DNA from: JBLMXQ01 sp050257855
GTDB taxonomy: Bacteria > Acidobacteriota > Vicinamibacteria > Vicinamibacterales > CAVVIG01
DNA length: 42,753 nucleotides
NCBI GenBank assembly: GCA_050257855.1
Contig: JBLMXQ010000095.1
Location: 1-42,753, forward strand
Direction of reading: 5' to 3'
This document shows, piece by piece, positions 8,359-20,500 of this stretch. A model generated the notes under the pieces. That model made no database searches. It was not told the DNA's origin and saw only the letters and a program-made list of their open reading frames with translations. The position numbers and the translations under genes are program-made. Positions within the stretch are counted from its first letter, which is position 1. The number at the start of each line of letters is the position of its first letter.

Positions 8359-10896
8359 TCAGCGGTGCGCGGGCTGCGGGTCGCAGGCGGCGACCGCGGC
8401 GGTCACCTCGTCGAGCTGATCCTTCCGACCGCTGACGTCCCGTGAGCTTGCGGCCGCCTTGAGAAACGTGAGAGCCCGGCGGTAGGCGGCGCACGCCGCG
8501 GCGGTCTTCGCTTCGGCCGCGTCGATCCTCCCGAGCGTGCGGAAGGCATCTCCCAGCTGCCGCTGCGGATCGACATCCCCGCTCTTGAGAAGGTTGTTCT
8601 CGATCCGTATCCCCTCGAGCACGTGCGCCCTCGCCGACGCCAGTCTCCCGCGATTCAGCTCGACGCGGGCGAGCTGCATGTGCGCATAGGCGACACGCGA
8701 GCGTGACAGGACGTCCTGCGGGTCCGACGCGGCCAGCGCCCGCCGAAGCTCGAGGCTCCTGTCGTACAGCGCGTACGCCTCGTCGAACTGATTCTCCCGT
8801 TCGCGAATCATCGCCATGTTCCCGAGGTCGATGGCCAGGTCGAATTGCACGACGCGATCTCCCGGGGCCGCCTCGTAACGCCGCTCGTCCAGCTGCAGCG
8901 CTCTCGAATAGTGTGCGTCGGACTCGGACTGTGAGACGCGCTCCAGGGCCCCGGCGAAGTACTTCTCCACCAGGGCGACGTTCCGGATCCGGCTCGGATC
9001 CGCTGGTTTGCCGGCCCGCTCGGCCTCGAACAGCGCGAGCGCCCGTCGCCAGATGGGTACGACCGCCGGCCCCGGCGGAGAGACGAAGGCAAGACTGAAG
9101 ACGGCTCGGGCCAGCAGGCCGCGCGCGCCGGGATCGGGGCGCGCCCTGCCGGCCGCGCGATCCGCAGCCTCGACCGCCTCACGTGCGAAATCGAGCGCAC
9201 GCTTCTCGTCGTGCATCTGCAGCACCAGGGACACGAGCAGATTGTCCACGTGGACGAGCGACGCGGTCGCCGCAAACGGGGCGTCCCTGCGCCGGGCCAT
9301 TGGCAGCACGAGCGCCCGCGCCCGCTGGTAGTACTTCAACGCGCCCGCACGATCGCCCAGGTTCGCCCGTTCAGGATCGCCGAGGATGCCGCCGATCTGC
9401 TGGTATGCGCCCGACAGGTCCAGGCGGAGCGAGTCGTCTCCGTTCGCATCGGCCTCCAGCTGTTCCAGATAGGACAGCGCCTCGCTCACGATCGTCCGCC
9501 GGACCGGCGTCGAGCCCGGCAGCGTCGCGACGGCGTCGTGAATCTTGAAGATCAGCGTGTTCGCGAGCTGCCGGACCTGCCGGAAGCGGGCCTGCGCAAG
9601 CGCCTCCTGTCGCAGCGCGGTGTCGCGCTGCCAGAGCGCGACGGCAGCCATCGAGAGGATGACGACGATCGACGCCGCAGCGACGCCGGTGACGACCTTG
9701 TTGCGGACGGCCAGGCGTCGCAGCACGTAGCCCAGGGACGGCGTCCTGGCGATCACTGCCTGGCCGGTCAGGAACCGCCGGAGATCGTCGGCCAGTTCGC
9801 CAGCCGACCCGTACCGCTGGTCCGGCTCCTTCCGCATCGCCTTGAGGATGATCGCGTCCAGATCGCCTCTCAGGCGGCGCCTCGAGTACGGGAGCTGTGC
9901 GTCCCTGCCGCCGCCCGCGCTCGCCGCACTCGGACGCGCCGGCTCCATCCTGAGGACGATTTCGATCACGCGATCGAGCGTCTCGCCCTCCGTGTCGTAG
10001 GGCCGCACTCCCGCGAGGATTTCGTAGATGAGGATCCCGAGCGCATAGACGTCGGTGGCCGTCGTGACCGGAAGGCCACGGAGCTGCTCAGGACTCGCGT
10101 AGTTCGGCGTCAGCGGCCCGGGAATCAGCCCGGGCGCCGTCAGGCCCGCGGCGCCCGGCTGCTCGAGGAGCTTGGCCACGCCGAAATCGAGGATCTTCAC
10201 CACGCCCTCGGACGTCACCAGGATGTTGGCCGGCTTCAGGTCGCGGTGAACGACCGCATGCCGATGGGCGTGCTGAACAGCGCCGCACACCTCCAGGAGC
10301 AGACGGAGCCTCGCCTTCAGGGGGAGCATCCGCTCGCGGCAGAACCGGGTGAGGGGCACGCCGTCCACGTACTCCATCACCAGGAAGGCCTGACCTCCGG
10401 AGGTCACCCCGCCGTCGAGCAGCGTGACGATGTTGGGGTGCTGGAGCGAGGCGAGAATCTGACGTTCGGTGCGGAAGCGCGCCGCCGTTTCGCTGCCGGA
10501 GATCGCGGCGCGCGTCACCTTGACGGCCACACGGTGAGTGAACAGGCCGTCTGCCCGTTCGGCGAGGTAGACGTCGCCCATCCCGCCGTGTCCGGCCTTC
10601 TCCCGCAGGCGGTAGTGCCCGACGAGAGAGCCGGCCTGAAGCCCTGTCGGTCCCTCCGTTGCCACATCGCCGCCTGCCCCGGGCGGCGGCTCGAGACTGT
10701 GCAGGCGGTCGTGGGCCGCGATCAGCGTCTCGAGCTCGCGCTGCAGATCGGACCTGCCAGCGCAGCGGGCAGCGATCACGCGTGCACGCGCGGCCGCGTC
10801 GAGGTCGACGATCTCGGCGAACACCGCCTCGATCAGATCGAATTCCGCGGTCGTCAGTTCCGCCCGGGGCCTCGTCGGGGGTTCGGGCTCGCTCAT
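8359..10896 (-). CDS. Transmembrane Ser/Thr protein kinase with C-terminal TPR-like region
   Basis: The 845-aa product begins with a helical stretch (1-90) and then a complete Hanks-type kinase domain. It shows the Gly loop GHGGMG (102-107), VAVK Lys126, HRDLKPAN with catalytic Asp219, DFG at 237-239, and the 'PNYASPEQLRG' activation segment. A single membrane helix follows at about 398-420 (VVTGVAAASIVVILSMAAVAL). The C-terminal half is Ala/Arg/Leu-rich with helical-hairpin spacing (FDEAYALYDRSLELRRALAA), consistent with TPR repeats. This is a receptor-like layout with the kinase inside and the TPR region presumably outside. The start overlaps the sigma-factor stop by 4 bp (ATGA), so the two are translationally coupled and probably act in one pathway, with the kinase perhaps controlling the sigma factor by phosphorylation (inference). 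Confidence 0.93.
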   Translation of the reverse strand: MSEPEPPTRPRAELTTAEFDLIEAVFAEIVDLDAAARARVIAARCAGRSDLQRELETLIAAHDRLHSLEPPPGAGGDVATEGPTGLQAGSLVGHYRLREKAGHGGMGDVYLAERADGLFTHRVAVKVTRAAISGSETAARFRTERQILASLQHPNIVTLLDGGVTSGGQAFLVMEYVDGVPLTRFCRERMLPLKARLRLLLEVCGAVQHAHRHAVVHRDLKPANILVTSEGVVKILDFGVAKLLEQPGAAGLTAPGLIPGPLTPNYASPEQLRGLPVTTATDVYALGILIYEILAGVRPYDTEGETLDRVIEIVLRMEPARPSAASAGGGRDAQLPYSRRRLRGDLDAIILKAMRKEPDQRYGSAGELADDLRRFLTGQAVIARTPSLGYVLRRLAVRNKVVTGVAAASIVVILSMAAVALWQRDTALRQEALAQARFRQVRQLANTLIFKIHDAVATLPGSTPVRRTIVSEALSYLEQLEADANGDDSLRLDLSGAYQQIGGILGDPERANLGDRAGALKYYQRARALVLPMARRRDAPFAATASLVHVDNLLVSLVLQMHDEKRALDFAREAVEAADRAAGRARPDPGARGLLARAVFSLAFVSPPGPAVVPIWRRALALFEAERAGKPADPSRIRNVALVEKYFAGALERVSQSESDAHYSRALQLDERRYEAAPGDRVVQFDLAIDLGNMAMIRERENQFDEAYALYDRSLELRRALAASDPQDVLSRSRVAYAHMQLARVELNRGRLASARAHVLEGIRIENNLLKSGDVDPQRQLGDAFRTLGRIDAAEAKTAAACAAYRRALTFLKAAASSRDVSGRKDQLDEVTAAVAACDPQPAHR

Positions 10897-11447
10897 GTCG
10901 TCAACGCGCTCAGCAGCCAGGCGCGCGCGAACGTCCAGTGCCGCTTGACGGTCGCCGGCGCCATGTCCAGCAGTTCCGCCGTTTCCTGGATCGACAGGCC
11001 GACGAAGTACCGCAGTTCGACGACCCGCGCCTTGACGGGCGCGAGGGCCGCCAGTTCCTCGAGCGCCTGGTCGAGCCGCTCGAAATCCGTCCGCAGATCG
11101 ACCGGCGCGTTGAACGCCTCCTCGAGCGGCGCGCGCTCGAACGCCGGTCCACCGCGCTTGTGTGCGCGCCGCGCCCGGGCGTGGTCGACGAGGATCCGCC
11201 GCATCGCCTTGGCCGCGGCTCCGTAGAAATGCCGCTTGCTCTCGATCCGCATCTCACGGAGCCCGGTCAGGCGGATGTACGCCTCGTGGACCAGGGCGGT
11301 CGGCTGCAACGTATGGTCGGACCGCTCGCGCCTCAGCAGATCGCCGGCCAGCCGCTTCAACTCCGGGTAGAGCACGGCCAGCACCTGCTTGAGCGCCTCG
11401 GGATCGCCCGCGTTCCACCGATCGAGCAGCGCGGTGACGTCACCCAT
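10893..11447 (-). CDS. ECF-family RNA polymerase sigma factor (Ser/Thr-kinase-associated type)
   Basis: This 184-aa protein has sigma region 2 'LYPELKRLAGDLLRRERSDHTLQPTALVHEAYIRLTG' and 'RHFYGAAAKAMRRILVDHARARRAHKRGG'. Region 4 is 'LSIQETAELLDMAPATVKRHWTFARAWL', a helix-turn-helix for -35 recognition. The 'HTLQPTALVHEAYIRL' sequence marks the subgroup common in Acidobacteriota and Planctomycetes. No anti-sigma factor gene is adjacent; instead a transmembrane kinase gene overlaps its 3' end by 4 bp, a context known for kinase-linked ECF groups. It is divergent from the giant surface-protein operon 116 bp away, which makes that operon a candidate target (inference). Confidence 0.93.
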   Translation of the reverse strand: MGDVTALLDRWNAGDPEALKQVLAVLYPELKRLAGDLLRRERSDHTLQPTALVHEAYIRLTGLREMRIESKRHFYGAAAKAMRRILVDHARARRAHKRGGPAFERAPLEEAFNAPVDLRTDFERLDQALEELAALAPVKARVVELRYFVGLSIQETAELLDMAPATVKRHWTFARAWLLSALTT

Positions 11448-11563
11448 ATCTGGCGTGAAGAGTCGAGATTGTAGCTCACCGATCCCGGGGGACTGAGCTT
11501 TTTCGCAGGCGGCTCACGCCAGATCGGATAGGCGCTCACCGTCCGCGCTCCGGTCACATCTTC
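11448..11563. other. Intergenic region between sigma/kinase and giant-protein operons
   Basis: This 116-bp gap should carry the divergent promoters. I cannot pick a convincing -35/-10 pair. An AT-rich island inside the annotated start of the next gene (CACAATTATG, around 11621-11630) could be a -10 region for either strand. If it serves the plus strand, translation of the giant protein would start later than 11564. Confidence 0.4.
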
Positions 11564-14500
11564 ATGACGCTGCAGAGTGAGCTCGGAAGTCTCCTTCACG
11601 GCAGACTGCTGCCCGCGGCGCACAATTATGTCGGTCACGACGCAGACTTCCCGCTCCAGTCGCCTCCGGCCGGCGGACCGATCGCGGCGCATTCGCCTTC
11701 CGAGGCATTGCTCGTTTGTGCACCAATCGTCTCCGGTCCTGCGCCGATCTCGAGCCCTCACGCGTGCGTCGTCAAACCGGCCCGGCGCCTCATCGCCGGC
11801 GCGGCCGGCGTCGTGCTCGCTGCGCTTCTCGCGTACCCTGCGGCCGCGGGCACCTTGTCGGCGGTGGGGCCAGCCGGCGCCTCGCCCGGCATCACCGTCA
11901 ACATCAGCGGCACCGGCTTCGACACGACGGCCGCCAACAACACCGTCACCTTCACCCCGGCGGCCGGCGCACCGGTGTCCGTGCCCGGCCGCTCCCTGAT
12001 CACGCTCAACTCCACTACCGGGATGCGGCGCCTGTCGGTCATCGTGCCCGCCGGGCTGCCGGTCGGGCCGGCGGCGCTCGCCGTGACCGACACGGTCACC
12101 GGCGAGGTCAGCACGGGCATGTCGATGCAGGTCATCGCCATCAGCCTGCCCGACGTGCGGGCCGCGGCACCCGGCGCGGCCGGCCTCGTGGTCGCCATCC
12201 AGGGCACGCCGAACGTCGCGTTCGCGGCGGGGGCGACGCGGGCGTCCTTCGGCGCGGGGATCACGGTCACGGCGCTGACGGTCGACTCGCCGACGCTCGT
12301 CCACGCGACGATCTCGGTCGCCTCGACCGCGGCGCTGGGCACGCGGACCGTCGCCACGTTCACGAGCTCGCAGACCGCCATGCTCCTCAGCGGGTTCTCG
12401 GTTGCATCGGCCGCTCCGGCCAACAAAGCGCCGGTCGTTGCCGCCGGTCCGAACCAGACGATCACGCTGCCCGCCGGCGCCGGTCTCGCCGGGTCCGCCA
12501 CCGACGACGGCCTGCCCGCCGGCGCGCCGCTGACGACGTCGTGGACCCAGGTCAGCGGTCCTGGCACGGCGGCTTTTGCCGATGCGGCAAACCAGACGAC
12601 GACCGCGACCTTCGACGCGGCGGGCACCTACGTGCTGCGGCTGACGGCGACCGATACCGCGCTCTCCTCGTCCGCCGACACGACGATCACGGTCAACCCG
12701 GCGCCGAATCAGCCTCCGGTCGGCGCAACTGCCGGAAGCTCGTACAGCGGCACGGCGGGTCAGCCGGTTTCGTTCGCGGGCTCCGCGACGGATCCCGACA
12801 ACGACCCGCTCACGTTCACGTGGGGTTTCGGCGACGGCGCGACCGCGACCGGAGCGTCAGCGACGCACATCTATCAGACGGCGGGCACCTTCACGGTGAC
12901 CCTGACGGTCGACGACGGAAAGGGCGGCGTCGTCACGGCGACGGCACAGGTGCAGGTCGCCGCAGCGCTCCTCGGCCGCGGGATGATCACCGGGCGTGTC
13001 TTTGGCGACGTCGATGGCCTGCCGATTCAGGATGCGACGGTCACTCTCGTGTCCGTCGACTCGAACGCCGGGCCGTTCGATCAGCCGGCGGCGCAGACCG
13101 ATGCGCTCGGCCGGTTCCGGCTGTCGTGCCCGCCCGGGCTCGCATCGCTGACGATCTCGAAAGACGGATGGACCCGGGTCGAGCGGCTGGTGCAGGTCGC
13201 CGACAGCAGGCGCGTGAATCCGCTCGACGTCCGCCTGACGCCGCTCGACGCGAAAGCCGTCACTGTCACGTCGGTGCTCGGCAATGTCGTCACGAATACG
13301 GCCGGCGATGTCCGGCTCACGATCGGTCCCGGCGCGCTCACGAGCGACGCGACGTTGAGGTTGACGCGTGTGAGCGGGCAGGGGCTGGCGGCGATGCTGC
13401 CTGCGGGGTGGTCGCCGGTCGGGACCATCGATCTGTCTCCGTCCGGCATCGCGTTCGGCACCGGCGCGCCGTTCGTCTTGCCGGCCCCGTCCAACCTGGC
13501 GCCGGGCGCGGCAGTCCTGCTCGCTCGATGGGATTCGGCCTCGCATTCGTGGCTGGCCGTCGGTCCCGCTACGCGCAGCGCGGATGGCGCGTCGCTCCAG
13601 GCGACGATCTCGCAGACGGGACAGTACGTGTTCGCGCTGGCCGATCCCGGGCCGGACGGTCCTCCGAGCCCCGCGCCGGGACAGGCGCTCGCTGCCGCTA
13701 ATCCTGCGACCTCGGACGCGACGGTGACGATCGCGCCGTCGCCGAAGATCGTGTTCGCGAGCCCCTCGGCGCATTCGCGGGTCAGCGTGCTCGTCACGCC
13801 GACCGCCTCGATGACCAGCGGCAACACCCTGGACCTCGACGTGTCGGAGACCTATGCGCTCAGCGGCGGCACGCTGTTTCTGACGCCCACGCCGCGGACG
13901 CTCGCCCTCTATCGATTCGTTCCCGCGGGGGCGGCCAGCGACCCTCTTGCGCCGCTCGTCTCCCGCACCGTCGCGACGCCGTCACGCTCGTTCACGGCGT
14001 TCAAGCTCCAGGGAGGCACGATCGATCTGGCGGCGCGTCTGCCGCAGGACGCGCTCGCGCCGTACGGCGCGTTGATACCGGCGGCCGGCGGGCAGTTCAC
14101 CGCGCCGACCGGCGAGCAGATCGTGCTGCCGGCCGACGCCGGGGCCGGCGACGTACCGGTCGCCCTGTCTCCGGTTGCGCCGGCCGACCTTCCCGCGATC
14201 CTGCCGGCCGGGTTGACGCTGGTCGGGGGTGTCGCCGTCGACCTGCACGGAGCGACGCTGACGAAGCCGGCGACGCTCTCGATCCCGCTGCCTTCGAATC
14301 TGAACAGCGGCGCGCAGGTGCTGGTCGCGCGAATAACCGAGATCGGCGGCGTCACGAAGCCCGAGCTGGTCGCGCTTGCGCGCGTGCAGGGCGGCGCGCT
14401 CGTCACCACGCCCGATCCATTCGGCGACGGCAGCCTGCTCCTGCCCGGCATCGAGCGCGAAGGCTGGTACCTGTTCCTGCAGCCCGGCCAGCCCGTCGGC

Positions 14501-17500
14501 TTCGTGACCGGCGTCGCCACCGCGCCCGACGGTTCGCCGCTCTCCGGCGCGCTCGTTTCCGAAGGCGCCATCGGGCTCGTCGCCGTCGCCGACGCGAACG
14601 GCCACTATGCGATTGCAGGCCAGCCGGGCGCGACGACGTTCACGACGACGAACACGACGACCGGCGACAGGGTTTCCTTCACGGCGCAGGTGAACGCGTC
14701 GGCGGTCGTCGGGCAGGGCGTCTCCGTGGGGCAGACCGCCCTGACGATTGCGTCCGTCGCGCCGTCGAACGGCTCGACCGGAGTGCCGCTGACCAGCGCA
14801 GTCCGCGTCACGTTCTCGAACCTGCTCGATCCCGCGACGATCGCAGGCTCGGTGACGCTGACGACGAACGGCGCTCCCGTGGCAGGGAGCCTCGCGCTCA
14901 ACGCGGACGGCGTGTCGCTCGTGTTCCGGCCGGGGACGCTGCTCGCGTCGAAGTCTTCGTACCAGGTGGCGATCGGCGGGTCGCTTCGCGACACGAACGG
15001 GCGCTCGCTCGCCGCCGCCGCCCTCGTGCAGTTCACCACGATCGACCTGACGCCGCCACCGCCGCCGCCGGCTGGCGCGATCACCGCGACGATTCCCGGC
15101 GCGAACGGCGTCTCGATCGTCTCCGGCTCGCAGGGGACGATCGATCCTGACGGCGTCGTGCTCGTGACGAACGTCCGGACCGGGGCAATCACGACGCTGA
15201 CGCCGAACGCCGACGGCAGCTTCAGCGGATCGGTCGGCGCGCTCGTCAGCGATCGCCTGCAGATCACGCTGCGGAGCGCGAACGGCGTGACCACCCCCGT
15301 GTCCGTACCGCCGTTCGCCGATCCCGACGGCAGCGTCGTCGTCGGCGCCGACGGCGGACACATCGACGGCCCCGCCGGCACGTTCGCCGACATTCCGGCC
15401 GGCGCGCTGCCGGACGGAACCATCGTCAAGGTCGATGCGGCGACAGCTGCCGACTTCCAGCTCGCCGCGCCGGACACGATGCAGCTGGTCGGCGGGATCA
15501 AGGTCGATCTGGGCGGCGTGACGGCCCGGAAGGAGATTCACGTCGGCGTGCAGGCGCCGTCGACGGCCACGGCGGCCGACCAGGTGCTCGTCGTCCAGGA
15601 GCTGCAGCTGCCCCTGCGACGCGCGTGGACCGTGATCGACCGCGCGCATCTCGCGGGAGACCGCTACGTCTCGGAGTCGCCTCCCTTCGCCGGCGTTGTC
15701 GACGGGGGCACGTACGGGATGCTCAAGACGGATCCCAACGGCTGCATCAGCTACGTGGCGGTGCACATCAGCTACAGCCTCCAGGTGCTCAGCACCGTCG
15801 AGGGGATTCCGTTCTTCTACCTGGTCGGCCACGACCAGCTGCTGCCGATGCCGGCGGTCTGCAACTCGCAGGTGAAGGTGACGCTGCTCGATCCGAACAC
15901 TGAAGCCGCGATTCGAGAGGCGACGTATCAGACGTCGGCAGTCAAGGACGACATCGTCACGGAGTCGGACGTCATCACCGACGATCTGACGGCCCCGACG
16001 GTCGTGAGCTTCAGCAACCCGACGGGCGGCACGGCCGATTCCCTGCAGGTCGTCTTCTCGAAGGCGATGAACGACGACACGGTCAAGCAGAACTTCATCG
16101 TCAACGACAGCAAGGGAAACCACGTCGGCGGCACCATCGAAATCGACGCCTCCTCGACGATCGTCACGTTCCGCCCGACGCTGCCGTTCCTGCTGGGCGA
16201 GCACTACTCGGTGGTGCTGTTCGGCATCACGGACGAGGCCGGGAACGTCCTCGACGCGCAGCCGATCACGTTCACGCCGTTCACGCCGCAGTCGCTGAAC
16301 CTGTTCCAGTCGGTCAAGCCGATCGACACGGCGCTGAAGAAGTGCACGGCCGGGGTGTGCACGAGCGCCGTCAGCGATCTGGCGACGATCGGGCGCACGC
16401 TCTTCATCGCCAACGGATTGCGCACGACGAGCGAGCAGTATGCAGACCCGTCGAATCCGGTCGGGCTGATGGCGGTCGACGTGACGGATCCGGCCAATCC
16501 GACCATCATCGGCACGACGGCGAACGTCCTCAATCCCCGCGCGCTCGCGGTCGTCGATCATGCCTCGTTCACGGCGCAGCCGGCAGGCGTACCGTTCAAC
16601 GGCGACCTGCTGCTGGTCGAGAGCGGCGGCCGGACCATCGCGGGCCTGCTGCCGACCGAGATCAACGTGCTCGACGTGACCGCGTGCACCGCGCGGCCGG
16701 TCACGGTTTCGAACTGCCTGGCGAACGCCTTCAGGGGCTTCAAAGCGCTGTCGACGGCGGAGAACACGCCGCCGCTGCTTGGCGTGCCGCCGGAGCCGGG
16801 CGAGCCGCTGCAGATCGCCGCGCTCCACCAGAGAAGCGTGCCGCCGGGCTCCGATACGGTGATTGCGTACGCGACGGTGGCGGGCATCGGGCTCGAGGCC
16901 GTGGATGTCACGACCACGTTCAACGCCACGACGCCGTCCCCGAACCGGGCTCCGGACGGGCTCGTCCGCGGCGACTACGTGGATGTCGCCGTTCTGAAGA
17001 ACCAAGTGGCGGCGGTCGGCCGCGACGTGCAGACCAATTCGCCGCGCCTGACGATGTTCACGGGGCAGCTCGGGCACCTGCTCGACATCCCGCCGCCGCC
17101 GCCGCCGGGATTGAGCGCGCTGAACGGCGCGGCCCGCGTCGCGGTCGCGGAGAACGTCATCTTCGACATCGACGGCGACGGAAACGTCGGGGCCGCGGAG
17201 GACCAGGACCAGGACAGCACGAAAGCCGTCGACGAGCTGTTCGACCTGGCTCTGGTCTCGAGCGGCCCGCGGTACTCGGACTGCCCGGGCGCGCCGCCGT
17301 GCGGCGAGCTGTACGTCGTCGATCTGAGCAGCCAGACAGACCTCGCGCATCCCGGCGGCGTCCGGATTCTCGACACGATTCCGCTGCCCGGATCGCCCTT
17401 CAGCGTCCAGATCGATCCGGTGGCGAGGCGGGCCTACGTCGAGATCCGCGGCAAGGGGCTGGCGGTCGTCGATCTCAGCTACCTCCTCGGGATTCTGCGC

Positions 17501-20500
17501 GGCACGCCGGGCCCGGGCGGGTTCGTCGACGCCAACGACGACGGCCTCGACGACCGCGTGCTGAGCATCATCAGCACGGGCGGCGGCCAGAACGACATCC
17601 TGATGACGCGGGTCAAGGTCGACACCGGCCGAGGCATCGCGTTCGTCACGGGAGCGTCGACCGGCATCGAGATCGTCCAGATCGCCAACAAGGCGACCGA
17701 GCTGTCGCTCGATTTCGGATACGAACCGCCGGCCGCGCGCGGCGACCTCGAGCAGGAGAAGACGCTGCTCAAGAGCGTCATCGATCAGGCGGTGGCGCGG
17801 ATCCGACAGTCGTACACCGGTCCGCTGTACGTCCTCGAGCAGGGCAGCGGCAGCTGCTTCTGGCGGACCGACGAACCGTTGGGCGATGCCTGCGAGACGT
17901 TCAGGCCGGGGACGAGCGACCACGATCTCGAGTTCTTCGTGGCGCAGTCGGTCGTTCCGCAGATCCAGAGCATCGTGGACGATTTCCTGGAAGGCCCCAA
18001 CGCGCCGCCCGAGCTGAGCAAGTTCGGCGATCTGTCGATGTTCGTGATGCCGGTCGAGCCGCTCCAGAACGTCGAGCTGCTGACCGGGACGCCGCTGTAC
18101 CGCACCGGCGACACGAGCGGCGATCTCGGGATGGGGCGGCAGACGCTGCTGCTCCTCTGGATCCTCGAAGGCCAGTGGGTGCCCGGGTACGAAGGCCCGG
18201 GTCTGGCGGGGCTGCTCGCAAACCTCAAGCAGAAGCCGGCCACCGATCCGATCTTCCCGTGCTCAGCCGCCGACCTCGCGGCCGGCCTGTGCGAGTCCAC
18301 GGGCATTCCCCGGCTCGAAGGGTACGAGTGGGCGAGGCTGCAGGAGTACAACTTCTACAAGACCGGCGCGCTGCTGCGGGTTCAGGGAGGATGCGACAGC
18401 GCGAATCCGCTCAACGCCGACGTCCGCGACATCGAAGCGCTCGCGCCGGACAACACGTCCGACAAGAACTTCAACAGCCGGACGTTCCTCGGTACGGGCT
18501 GCCAGGACACGATTCACGGGGTCGCCAAGGCCGCCATCCGTGCGGTCCTGGCGCGCGTCGTCGCCGATCCCACGGCCAACCCGCTCGTCCTGGATATCGA
18601 TCCCGACAACGGCGGAGACGACCTCGGCGCATACCGGAGGAACGCCTGCTTCGACTTCGGGGCTCCGCCGTTCAACCTGGGCACGACCACGAGGCACGGC
18701 TGCGGCAGTTTCGAGGAGTACATCGCCACCGTGGCGACCGAGGCGTCGCGCAATACGGCGACGCCGCTCTTCGACCAGGCACAGCTCCTGTCGATCGTCC
18801 GGTTCTGGTGCGCCAAGACCGATTGCGACTCGACCTCGCCGCAGAAGATCGTCAGCAGCGATTCCGACGCCGACTCGTTCATCACGGAGGCCTTCGCGTT
18901 CATCAAGTCGGTTGAGACGGCGACGCTGCCGGTGTACATGGACACGATCGCCCGCGATACCAAGCCGATCGGGGCGGTTCCCTACCTGGATCAGGGCCCG
19001 ATTCCGAAGCCCGGCGATCCTGCATCGCCCGGCATCGCGCAGATCTGCGGCGATGCCCTGAAGAACGCGCCCCCGGATCCGATCGGCCAGATCTTCGCGC
19101 AGCATCCGGAGCTGGTGACCTTCAACATCGACACGAACACGCCGCGCGCCGACCTGCGGCTGTGCAACGTGGTCATCGTCGATCACAAGGTCAACGGGGA
19201 TCCGAACGCATCGGCGGGGCCCCCGCTCACCTTCTTCCAGGTCGACGGCTCGACCTTCTCGAAGACGAAGAAGCAGCTCGGCGTGAAGCACTACGCCGTG
19301 AAGGCGCTGCAGGTGCGCGCCCGGAACGCCGGCCTGCAGACCGCCTCGCCCGATCTGACGCTCTACGAAGGCGACGGGGTCGACCCACAGAAGTACACGG
19401 CGGCCAAAACGGTGACGGTCACGCTCGATGCCGCCACGCGCCGCGAGATCGCCGAGGAGCCCGATCCGACCCGTCCCGGCAAGAACCGGCCGCTGTTCCC
19501 GGTCCTCTTCGGGCTCGATCGGCCGGAGATCGCGCCGGGCAACACACGGGCGCTTGCCTTCGTCATCGATCCCGGGGGGAAGATCCCGGAGTCCGACAAG
19601 AGCGACAACCAGGCCGGCTTCTTCTACTACGTGCTCGACCCCTCGGGCGGCGTCACGCCCGCGTCGGCCGGAACGCCGACACAGGCGACCGACACGACCG
19701 CCGATCCGCTGGCGATCCCGCAGTCGGTCCTGTCGTTCACGTTCCGCCTCCGCTCGGACAGCGGCACGGCGTACTACGGCGGGAAGGATCTGCTCCTCTC
19801 GACCTACAGCCAGGCGTACCTGGTCTACGAGCTGGCGAACATCGGCGCGAAGACGCTGAGGAACATCCAGATCATCCGTCAGGTCGGCGACAGGATGCGC
19901 GTCGTGACGACGATCCCCGAGCTGAGGCCGAAGGGCCAGACCGGCTCGACCGCCACCTTCACGGATCCCGAACCGTTCACGACCACGTTGCCCGGCATCT
20001 ACACGCTGCAGGCGATGGCGCGAGGGACCGATTCGGCCGGGAACACGGTCGGGCCGGAGCACGCGGTCGTCTACGTGACGGCGAGCGACAAGCTCGAGCT
20101 GTTCGACGTCAAGCTCTTCGACGCCTCGCCGCTCGCCGACGCCGACCATCCGTTCACCCGGATCTCCACCGACACGAATTCGCAGGGCCAGCCGGTCCCG
20201 CTGCGGGGAGCCGTGACCGATGGCGACGATCACGAGGGGGGCGGACGGATCCGCATCAAGATCGACAGGCTCGACCCGTCCAAGGACGCCACCGTCGTCC
20301 TCGCCGATGCGGAGTTGCCGAACGTCACCGACGGCGTCGGGTCCCTGACGACCGACGCCAATCCGACCGCGCACGTCCTGCAGGCGACGGTCACTCCGGA
20401 CGGCACCGGGCACGCGGAGCTCTATTACTACCCGCCGCCGGTCTTCGTCCGCGAGGCGCACCGCGCCGACGACTTCAAGAAGAAGGAGCGGCTGGCGCAG

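Noticed and set aside
6350..8494. Upstream extension of the minus-strand MBL frame, making a 1049-aa protein
   Set aside because: It runs antisense through all of nadE with Arg/Ala/Asp-rich low-quality sequence; only the part from 6349 down has protein motifs.
11621..11640. AT-rich CACAATTATG as a possible -10 promoter for either strand
   Set aside because: No matching -35 at proper spacing on either strand; kept only as a comment on start choice.
13982..17923. A 1313-aa minus-strand open frame, and similar long ones at 18263-21733 and 29229-32051
   Set aside because: They are antisense to clear repeat proteins, Arg/Asp/Val-rich, without domains, and are expected from high third-position GC.
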